From NCBI GenBank assembly GCA_023390705.1, contig JAEWCI010000221.1:1-6050 (forward strand): DNA of 6,050 nt, in the 5' to 3' direction. The DNA comes from Pseudomonadota bacterium (lineage in GTDB: Bacteria; Pseudomonadota; Alphaproteobacteria; Acetobacterales; Acetobacteraceae). The notes under the pieces are model-generated. The model searched no databases. It was not told the DNA's origin and saw nothing but the letters and a program-made list of their open reading frames with translations. Made by a program: the position numbers and the translations under genes. Each line of letters starts with the position of its first letter. Positions within the stretch are counted from its first letter, which is position 1. Below are positions 1-5,170 of the stretch, piece by piece.

Positions 1-39
1 CGCGCCCCCCCCCCGCCCACCCCCCCCCCCCCCCCCCCC
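1..39. repeat. Poly-C low-complexity tract
   Basis: After CGCG the sequence is a run of 10 C (5-14), then G, CCC, A, and an unbroken run of 20 C (20-39). Nothing codes here. It lies just past the stop of the minus-strand TctC-like gene, so the sense strand of that gene would read as G-runs. A 20-base C homopolymer is rare in a bacterial chromosome. The likeliest explanation is an assembly or base-calling artefact at a contig end, because no-signal cycles in two-colour sequencing are called as G. A real G-run, able to form a G-quadruplex on the minus strand, is possible but less likely. Confidence 0.8.
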
Positions 40-52
40 GGCCGGCTGCCGG

Positions 53-1036
53 CTATTCCACCATGGCACCGGAAATGCGGATCGTCTCGGCCCAGAGCGG
101 CCGCTCGCGGTCGAAGCGCGCCATGGTCTCCTCGGGCGAGGAGTGCAGCATGACGGCGCCCATGTCGAGCGCCCGGGCGCGCACCGCGGGGTCGGAGGAG
201 ACCTCGCGGATCATCCCGTTCAGCGTCTCGACGATCGGCCGCGGGGTGGCCGCCGGCACCGCCCAGGTATGCCAGGAGGTGACGACGAAATCCTCCACCC
301 CGGCCTCGGCCATGGTCGGCACATCCGGCAGCGTCGGCCAGCGCTGGTTGCTCGTCACCGCCAGGGCGCGCATGCGGCCCTCGCGGATGACGGGGATGTA
401 GCTGGCCAGGTTGTCCACCGCGAGATGAACATCGCCCGACAGCATGGCCGGGATGGTCTGCGCCGCGCCGCGATAGGCGACATGGGTGCCCTGCGCCCCG
501 GCCCGCGCCAGCAGCAGGGCGCCGCAAAGATGGATGGTGGTGCCGACACCGGAGGAGCCATAGGTTACCCCGCCCGGCCGCGCCTTGGCCCAGTCCATGA
601 ACTCCCGCAGGGTGCGGGCGGGGACGTGCTGCGCCGGCACCACGACGACATTGGGGAATTCCCAGACCTGGGAGACATAGGTGAAGTCGCGCATGGCGTC
701 ATAGGGCAGGTTGCTGACCAGCATCGGCTTGATCAGCGCGCTGGGCATGCCGATGGTGCCGATGGTGTGGCCATCCGGCGCCGCCTTGGCGACCGCATCC
801 ATGCCAATGATGCCGGAGGCGCCGGTGCGGTTCTCCACCACGAAGCCCTGGCCGGTCCGGGCCTGCAGCCGCTCCGCCATCAACCGGCTCATCACGTCCA
901 GCGAGCCGCCCGCGGGGAAGCCGACAATGATCCGCACCGGGCGGGAGGGCCAGGCGGCAGCATTGCCCTGGGCGAGGGCAGGCCGCGCCAGGGTGGCGGC
1001 GAAGGGCGCGGCGAGAAGCGAGCGGCGGTGCAGCAT
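53..1036 (-). CDS. Bug/TctC-family tripartite tricarboxylate transporter substrate-binding protein
   Basis: Probable periplasmic solute receptor of 327 aa, the usual size for the Bug (TctC) family, whose members bind small carboxylates and related compounds for tripartite tricarboxylate transporters or for sensing. Residues 1-22 form a signal peptide: HRR, a hydrophobic stretch, then ALA before QG. Family hallmarks follow in order: PVRIIVGFPAGGSLD at 33-47, VVENRTGASG at 66-75 with KAAPDG at 84-89, VTYGSSGVGTTIHL at 157-170, AYRGAAQTIPAMLSGDV at 187-203, and TLPDVPTMAEAG at 235-246. The ATG at 1036 was chosen because AAGGAAAC lies just upstream and a signal peptide begins there. A start further upstream, at 1267, would run into the preceding oxidoreductase gene. 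It ends with TAG. No TctA or TctB membrane partners are visible, as is common for this expanded family, so the ligand cannot be named. Family assignment is secure; substrate is unknown. Confidence 0.93.
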   Translation of the reverse strand: MLHRRSLLAAPFAATLARPALAQGNAAAWPSRPVRIIVGFPAGGSLDVMSRLMAERLQARTGQGFVVENRTGASGIIGMDAVAKAAPDGHTIGTIGMPSALIKPMLVSNLPYDAMRDFTYVSQVWEFPNVVVVPAQHVPARTLREFMDWAKARPGGVTYGSSGVGTTIHLCGALLLARAGAQGTHVAYRGAAQTIPAMLSGDVHLAVDNLASYIPVIREGRMRALAVTSNQRWPTLPDVPTMAEAGVEDFVVTSWHTWAVPAATPRPIVETLNGMIREVSSDPAVRARALDMGAVMLHSSPEETMARFDRERPLWAETIRISGAMVE

Positions 1037-1040
1037 CGGC

Positions 1041-1048
1041 GTTTCCTT
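1041..1048 (-). promoter_or_regulatory. Ribosome binding site of the TctC-like gene
   Basis: On the minus strand AAGGAAAC lies four bases before the ATG at 1036, with its AGGA core seven bases from it. This is good Shine-Dalgarno placement and decides this start over the longer open frame upstream. Confidence 0.65.
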
Positions 1049-1139
1049 GTCCACGGGGTCGTTGCCCCTTGGCCGGCAGAAAGCCAGCTTCGCGCGGCGA
1101 AGGCCAGCCCCCTTCCGCACCACCCCGTGCCGGCGCCGC

Positions 1140-2117
1140 TCAGCAATCCAGCACGAGATTGCCGATGCAGCGCCCCTCCCGCACCGCCTCATGCGCCGCG
1201 GCGCATTGCGCCAGCGGCAGGCGGGCCGCGACGGCGTGGCGCAGCAGGTCGCGTTCCAGCCAGGCATTCAGCGCGCCGATGGCGGTGGCGCGCTGCGCCG
1301 CGTTCAGTTCGTAGACGATGTAGAAGCGCACCGCGATGCCCTTCGAGATGGTGGGCGAGAAGGGGAAGACCGCTTCCTGGGTGTTGCTGCCATAGCCCGC
1401 GACCACCGCGCCATGAGCGCAGTAGCGGTGCAGCAGCCGGCCGTTGGACGACATGTCCACTTCCACCACCCGGTCCACGCCCTGCCCCTGGGTGAGCGCC
1501 ATGACGCGCTCCACCACATCCTCCTCGCGGTAGTTCACCGTGGCGTCGGCGCCGGCGGCCATGGCATGCGCCGCCTTCTCCGGCCCACTGACGGTGGCGA
1601 TGACCTGCGCCGCCCCAAGCAGCCGCGCCATCTGGATGGCGTAGTGTCCCACCGCGCCGGCACCACCGGTCACCAGCACGCGCTGGCCGGCGCAGCCGCC
1701 ATCGGTCAGCAGCCCGTGCAGCGCGGTCAGCGCTGGGATGCCGAGGCAGGCGCCGGCCTCGAAGCCCACATGCCCGGGCAGCCGCACCGCCTGGGGGGAG
1801 GGCAGGGCGACATATTCCGCCGCGGTGCCGAAGGGGCGCTTCCACTGGCCGTTCCAGATCCACACCCTTTCGCCGATGCGGCCGCGGTCCACCCCCTCGC
1901 CCACCGCCTCGATCGTGCCGGCGCCATCGCTGTGGGGGATGACGCGGGGAAAGGCCATCTTGCGGCTGGAACCCTCCCGCGTCTTCCAGTCCGAGGGGTT
2001 CACGCCGGAGGTCGCCAGCCGCACCAGCACCTCGCCCGGGCCGGGGGAGGGGGTTGGCATCTCGCCGAAGGTCAGCACCTCGGGGCCGCCGTTGCGCTCG
2101 TACCAGATGGCTTTCAT
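1140..2117 (-). CDS. Zinc-independent quinone-oxidoreductase-like MDR family protein
   Basis: A 325-aa medium-chain dehydrogenase/reductase resembling NADPH:quinone reductase, predicted to be cytoplasmic and to transfer hydride from NAD(P)H to a quinone or an activated alkene. The GroES-like N-terminal half opens with MKAIWYERNGGPEVL and carries SGVNPSDWKTREG at 37-49, where zinc-dependent alcohol dehydrogenases have their catalytic cysteine. No structural-zinc cysteine cluster is seen, so it belongs to the zinc-free branch. The Rossmann half has the nucleotide-binding loop VLVTGGAGAVG at 147-157, then GADATVNYREED at 189-200, and ends in NLVLDC, typical of the family. Length matches the usual 320-330 aa. 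GGAGG at 2126-2130 (minus strand) lies eight bases before the ATG, a strong ribosome binding site. The gene starts 19 bases after the hemF stop, so the two are probably co-transcribed. The true substrate is not evident; crotonyl-CoA reductase-like or zeta-crystallin-like activity are both possible. Confidence 0.92.
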   Translation of the reverse strand: MKAIWYERNGGPEVLTFGEMPTPSPGPGEVLVRLATSGVNPSDWKTREGSSRKMAFPRVIPHSDGAGTIEAVGEGVDRGRIGERVWIWNGQWKRPFGTAAEYVALPSPQAVRLPGHVGFEAGACLGIPALTALHGLLTDGGCAGQRVLVTGGAGAVGHYAIQMARLLGAAQVIATVSGPEKAAHAMAAGADATVNYREEDVVERVMALTQGQGVDRVVEVDMSSNGRLLHRYCAHGAVVAGYGSNTQEAVFPFSPTISKGIAVRFYIVYELNAAQRATAIGALNAWLERDLLRHAVAARLPLAQCAAAHEAVREGRCIGNLVLDC

Positions 2118-2136
2118 GGGGTTTTCCTCCAGTCTT

Positions 2137-3054
2137 TCAGGGCCATTTCGCCTCGGGCGGCAGGGACATCAGGATGGCTTCGACATTGCCGCCGGTGCGC
2201 AGGCCGAACAGCGTGCCGCGGTCGTAGAGGAGGTTGAACTCCACATAGCGGCCGCGGCGGATCAACTGGTGCTCGCGCTCGGCCGCGGTCCAGGCTTCGT
2301 GCATGCGGCGGCGGATGATGGCGGGGTAGGCTTCCAGGAATGCCAGGCCGACATCCCGGACGAAGGCGAAATCCGCTTCCGGCCCATGGCCCGGGGTGCG
2401 GTCGCCCAGCCAGTCGAAGAAGATGCCGCCCAGGCCGCGCGCCTCGCCCCGGTGGGGCAGGAAGAAATACTCGTCGCACCAGGCCTTGAAGCGCGGGTAG
2501 TAGCCGGGGTCGTGGCGGTCGCAGGCGGCCTTGTAGGCGGCATGGAAGCTGGCCGCGTCCTCCAGCGACTCGGGCGCCTCCAGCGCCATCGGCGTGATGT
2601 CGCCGCCGCCGCCGAACCATTGCCGGGAGGTGGCGATGAAGCGGGTGTTCATGTGTGCCGCCGGCACGCGCGGGCTGCGCATATGCGCCACCAGGGAAAC
2701 GCCGGTGGCGAAGAAGCGCGGATCCTCCGCCGCGCCCGGGATCTGCGCCCGGAATTCCGGCGAGAACTCGCCATGCACGGTGGAGATGTTCACCCCCACC
2801 TTCTCGAAGACCCGGCCGCGCATCACGCTCATCGTCCCGCCGCCGCCGCCGGGGCGCTGCCAGGTCGTGCGCTCGAAGCGGCCGGGGGGCAGGGCGGCGT
2901 GCGGGCCGCCGGCCAGCGCGTCCTCGATGGCTTCGAAGGCGGCGCAGAGCCGGTCGCGCAGTTCGGCGAACCAGGTGCTGGCCCGTGCCGCCATGGGCGA
3001 ATCCCCGGGGGTGGAATGGGTGAGTGGGCCGCTCGGGCTTCTGCTGTCGGTCAC
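2137..3054 (-). CDS. hemF: Oxygen-dependent coproporphyrinogen III oxidase
   Basis: Cytoplasmic heme-synthesis enzyme that uses O2 to decarboxylate two propionates of coproporphyrinogen III, giving protoporphyrinogen IX. The 305-aa protein shows the family blocks in order: WQRPGGGGGTMSVMRG at 65-80, VFEKVGVNISTVHGEF at 82-97, GVSLVAHMRSPRVPAAHMNTRF at 118-139 (within it MRSPRVPAAHMNTRF), WFGGGGDITPM at 146-156, FFLPHRGEARGLGGIFFDWL at 197-216, and RRGRYVEFNLLYDRGTLFG at 266-284. His124, His134, His171 and His201 line up with the four conserved histidines of E. coli HemF. The protein ends at SLPPEAKWP and lacks the roughly 30-residue tail of the E. coli enzyme; I believe short ends like this occur in alphaproteobacterial HemF. 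I chose the GTG at 3054 because AAGGAG sits six bases upstream. The internal ATG at residue 21 has a weaker site and would also keep the whole domain. It leads a minus-strand cluster and is divergent from petABC. Confidence 0.96.
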   Translation of the reverse strand: MTDSRSPSGPLTHSTPGDSPMAARASTWFAELRDRLCAAFEAIEDALAGGPHAALPPGRFERTTWQRPGGGGGTMSVMRGRVFEKVGVNISTVHGEFSPEFRAQIPGAAEDPRFFATGVSLVAHMRSPRVPAAHMNTRFIATSRQWFGGGGDITPMALEAPESLEDAASFHAAYKAACDRHDPGYYPRFKAWCDEYFFLPHRGEARGLGGIFFDWLGDRTPGHGPEADFAFVRDVGLAFLEAYPAIIRRRMHEAWTAAEREHQLIRRGRYVEFNLLYDRGTLFGLRTGGNVEAILMSLPPEAKWP

Positions 3055-3060
3055 GGTGCG

Positions 3061-3066
3061 CTCCTT
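3061..3066 (-). promoter_or_regulatory. Ribosome binding site deciding the hemF GTG start
   Basis: AAGGAG on the minus strand lies six bases before the GTG at 3054. No in-frame ATG nearby has as good a site, so GTG is the preferred initiation codon. Confidence 0.65.
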
Positions 3067-3093
3067 GGCCGCACCATGGCGGCAAGCCCGGCC

Positions 3094-3122
3094 GGCGGCA
3101 ATTTCCCTGCCGCCTTCGGCGG
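3094..3122. other. Overlapping inverted repeats in the hemF leader
   Basis: GGCGGCA (3094-3100) and TGCCGCC (3108-3114) form a perfect 7-bp stem with a 7-base loop. CCGCC (3110-3114) can instead pair with GGCGG (3118-3122) around a TTC triloop. The two stems share 3110-3114, so only one can form at a time. Both lie inside the predicted hemF 5' leader. In DNA this G+C-rich such pairings arise easily by chance. Confidence 0.3.
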
Positions 3123-3151
3123 ATAGCGGCAGAAGGGGCCTGCCCGGCGGA

Positions 3152-3181
3152 TTGCCACCCTGCGGTGCCTGCCTTTATATG
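3152..3181 (+). promoter_or_regulatory. Candidate sigma70-type promoter for petABC
   Basis: TTGCCA at 3152-3157 matches the -35 consensus at five of six bases. It is followed after 18 bases by TATATG at 3176-3181 (four of six to TATAAT); with a 17-base spacer the hexamer is TTATAT. This is the only AT-rich patch in the region. A start near 3188 would leave a leader of about 120 bases before petA. The call rests on consensus matching only. Confidence 0.35.
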
Positions 3182-3203
3182 CGCGGCGGCGCGACGGGGG
3201 CAG
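3174..3203 (-). promoter_or_regulatory. Candidate promoter for hemF sharing the same TATA island
   Basis: Read on the minus strand, the island at 3174-3179 is TATAAA, five of six to the -10 consensus. The best -35 at an 18-base spacing is CTGCCC (3198-3203), only three of six to TTGACA, so this side is weaker or may need an activator. Transcription would begin near 3167, about 110 bases before the hemF GTG. Confidence 0.25.
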
Positions 3204-3229
3204 CGCAGGGCCGGTTGTGGCCCGGGCCC

Positions 3230-3256
3230 GCCGCCCGCCGCTTGCTATTGGGCGGC
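3230..3256 (+). other. Inverted repeat in the petA leader
   Basis: GCCGCCC (3230-3236) pairs perfectly with GGGCGGC (3250-3256) around a 13-base loop that contains TTGCTATT. It falls in the untranslated leader between the candidate promoter and petA. There is no U-run after it, so it is not a canonical terminator. It could affect mRNA stability or translation, or be chance in G+C-rich DNA. Confidence 0.3.
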
Positions 3257-3310
3257 CGCCGCCGATTCCGTTGCGGGATTCGGGCGTGCCGGGATCAGGG
3301 ACGAAGAGGC

Positions 3311-3886
3311 ATGGCCGATACGATGGCGCCCCCGGGAGAACACCACCTGGCAACCCCACCCGGGGCCCAGGACGGTGTCACCAAGCGCGATTTCCTCCAG
3401 CTGACCACCGCCGCCTTCGCCGCAGTGGGCGTCGGCGCCATCGTCTGGCCCTTCATCAGCCAGATGAATCCGGCGCGCGACGTGCTGGCGCTTTCCACCA
3501 CCGAGGCCGACCTTACGCCGATCGCCGCCGGCCAGGCGGTGACGGTGGTGTGGCGCGGCAAGCCGGTCTTCCTGCGCCACCGCACTTCGGCCGAGATCGA
3601 GGCCGCACGCGCCGTGCCGGTGAACCAGCTGCCGGACCCGGAGACCGACCAGGCCCGCGTCAAGAAGGACCAGTGGCTGGTGCTGATCGGCGTCTGCACG
3701 CATCTGGGCTGCGTGCCGCTGGGCCAGAAGCCCACGGACCCGCGCGGCGACTATGGCGGCTGGTTCTGCCCTTGCCACGGCAGCCACTACGACACCTCCG
3801 GCCGTATCCGGAAGGGCCCGGCGCCGAAGAACCTGGTGGTGCCCGACTACACCTTCACCTCGGACACGCAGATCCGGATCGGCTGA
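3311..3886 (+). CDS. petA: Ubiquinol-cytochrome c reductase Rieske iron-sulfur subunit
   Basis: Membrane-anchored periplasmic subunit of the cytochrome bc1 complex; its 2Fe-2S cluster takes an electron from ubiquinol at the Qo site and passes it to cytochrome c1. The 191-aa length is normal for bacterial Rieske proteins. Box 1 CTHLGC is at 129-134 and box 2 CPCHGS at 153-158. Predicted cluster ligands are Cys129, His131, Cys153 and His156, with Cys134 and Cys155 forming the disulfide. A single hydrophobic anchor spans about 32-50, preceded by VTKRDFLQ at 23-30. This is the place of the twin-arginine motif that exports folded Rieske proteins, but it reads Lys-Arg here. AGGGA (3297-3301) sits nine bases before the ATG. 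petB follows 12 bases after the stop. The first 22 residues are a polar extension without recognised function. Confidence 0.97.
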   Translation: MADTMAPPGEHHLATPPGAQDGVTKRDFLQLTTAAFAAVGVGAIVWPFISQMNPARDVLALSTTEADLTPIAAGQAVTVVWRGKPVFLRHRTSAEIEAARAVPVNQLPDPETDQARVKKDQWLVLIGVCTHLGCVPLGQKPTDPRGDYGGWFCPCHGSHYDTSGRIRKGPAPKNLVVPDYTFTSDTQIRIG

Positions 3887-3898
3887 GGAACCAGCGCC

Positions 3899-5170
3899 AT
3901 GGCCATCGGCCTCCACAACAGCGAATTCAAGAACCCGGTGGTGCGCTGGATCGACGCCCGCATGCCGGTCTTCACCATGATGCAGAAGGAGTACGGGACG
4001 TTCCCGACGCCCCGTAACTTCAACTACTTCTGGAATTTCGGCGCCCTGGCGATGGTCAACCTGTTGATCATGATCGCCACCGGCATCGTGCTGGCCATGC
4101 ACTACACCCCGCATGTCAGCATGGCCTTCGACAGCGTCGAGCGCATCATGCGCGACGTGAACTACGGCTGGCTGCTGCGCTACGTGCACGCCAACGGCGC
4201 CAGCATGTTCTTCATCGTGGTCTACATCCATATCTGGCGCGGCTTCTACTACGGCTCCTACAAGGCGCCGCGGGAACTGCTGTGGATGCTGGGCGTCGTC
4301 ATCTTCCTGCTGATGATGGCCACCGCCTTCATGGGCTACGTGCTGCCCTGGGGCCAGATGTCCTTCTGGGGCGCCACCGTCATCACCAACCTGTTCAGCG
4401 CCTTCCCGCTGGTCGGCGACCCGATCGTCACCTGGCTGTGGGGCGGCTTCAGCGTGGACAACCCCACCCTGAACCGCTTCTTCAGCCTGCACTACCTGCT
4501 GCCCTTCGTGATCGTCGGCGTGGTCTTCCTGCACATCGCCGCGCTGCACATCACGGGGTCCAACAACCCGCTGGGCATCGACCCCAAGGGCCCGCAGGAC
4601 ACCCTGCCCTTCCATCCGTACTACACGGTGAAGGACAGCGTCGGCATGGTGGTCTACCTGCTGGTGTTCGCCTTCATCGTCTTCTTCTTCCCGAACTACC
4701 TGGGCCACCCGGACAACTACATCCCGGCCAACCCGATGGTGACGCCCGCGCATATCGTGCCGGAATGGTATTTCCTGCCCTTCTACGCCATCCTGCGCGC
4801 GGTGCCGGACAAGCTGGGCGGCGTGGTGCTGATGTTCGGCTCCATCCTGATCTGGTTCGTCCTGCCCTGGCTGGATACCTCCCCGGTGCGGTCCATGCGC
4901 TTCCGCCCGCTGGCGAAGTGGTTCCTCTACCTGTGGGGCGTGGCCTTCCTGGTGCTGATGTACTGCGGCGGCAAGCCGCCCGAGGGCATCTACGTGGTGC
5001 TGTCCCGCGTCGCCACCGCCTACTACTTCGCCTACTTCCTGGTGATCCTGCCGCTGCTCGGCCGGCTGGAGCGGCCGCTGCCGCTGCCCGAGAGCATTGC
5101 CAAACCGGTCCTGCGCGGCGGTGGTCCGCTGCCCGCCAGCGCCGCTGCCAAGCCGATGGAGAAGGCCTGA
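3899..5170 (+). CDS. petB: Ubiquinol-cytochrome c reductase cytochrome b subunit
   Basis: Core integral membrane subunit of cytochrome bc1, carrying hemes bL and bH and the quinol oxidation (Qo) and quinone reduction (Qi) sites. The 423-aa protein has the expected multi-helix profile. Heme ligands are His97 and His111 in RYVHANGASMFF...YIHIWRG, and His198 and His212 in FSLHYLLP...FLHIAALH, each pair 14 residues apart. GYVLPWGQMSFWGATVIT (146-163) and PEWY (288-291) form the Qo site. Hydrophobic helices continue in the C-terminal part, for example 308-325, 341-356 and 373-388. The end after about residue 392 is a Pro/Ala-rich tail (ending KPMEKA), probably variable. AGGAA at 3886-3890, overlapping the petA stop, serves as ribosome binding site. 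Cytochrome b is a separate gene, not fused to cytochrome c1 as in the fbcH arrangement of Bradyrhizobium. The stop overlaps the petC start. Confidence 0.98.
   Translation: MAIGLHNSEFKNPVVRWIDARMPVFTMMQKEYGTFPTPRNFNYFWNFGALAMVNLLIMIATGIVLAMHYTPHVSMAFDSVERIMRDVNYGWLLRYVHANGASMFFIVVYIHIWRGFYYGSYKAPRELLWMLGVVIFLLMMATAFMGYVLPWGQMSFWGATVITNLFSAFPLVGDPIVTWLWGGFSVDNPTLNRFFSLHYLLPFVIVGVVFLHIAALHITGSNNPLGIDPKGPQDTLPFHPYYTVKDSVGMVVYLLVFAFIVFFFPNYLGHPDNYIPANPMVTPAHIVPEWYFLPFYAILRAVPDKLGGVVLMFGSILIWFVLPWLDTSPVRSMRFRPLAKWFLYLWGVAFLVLMYCGGKPPEGIYVVLSRVATAYYFAYFLVILPLLGRLERPLPLPESIAKPVLRGGGPLPASAAAKPMEKA
5158..5165 (+). promoter_or_regulatory. petC ribosome binding site within the end of petB
   Basis: GGAGAAGG lies inside the last petB codons, with GGAG eight bases before the petC ATG at 5170. 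The stop and start overlap as TGATG (5168-5172), which suggests translational coupling and supports this petC start. Confidence 0.6.

Noticed and set aside
40..54. GCCGG-CTG-CCGGC hairpin at the TctC-like stop as a terminator
   Set aside because: The stem is only 5 bp and is followed on the minus strand by G-runs, not a U-run, so it does not fit an intrinsic terminator.
1088..1102. CTTCGC-GCG-GCGAAG hairpin between the oxidoreductase and TctC-like genes as a terminator
   Set aside because: A perfect 6-bp stem exists, but on the minus strand the bases after it are GCTGGCTTTC rather than a U-run. It may be chance in G+C-rich DNA.
1037..1267. Upstream extension of the TctC-like protein
   Set aside because: The added residues are Arg/Cys-rich, overlap the end of the oxidoreductase gene and precede a clear signal peptide with its own ribosome binding site.
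143..1495. 450-codon open frame on the plus strand
   Set aside because: It is a shadow of the TctC-like gene and the end of the oxidoreductase; composition is His/Gly/Arg-biased and no motif is seen.
711..2237. 508-codon open frame on the plus strand
   Set aside because: It lies antisense to the TctC-like and oxidoreductase genes, both with clear family motifs. The translation has no recognisable domain.
2114..3085. 323-codon minus-strand frame overlapping hemF
   Set aside because: It is in another frame of the same strand as hemF, which has the full set of coproporphyrinogen oxidase motifs. This one is Arg/Pro-rich without motifs.
3245..4753. 502-codon open frame on the minus strand across petA and petB
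   Set aside because: It is antisense to two unmistakable genes. Its translation is rich in His/Val/Asp/Gly without domain features, as expected from the reverse of G+C-rich codons.
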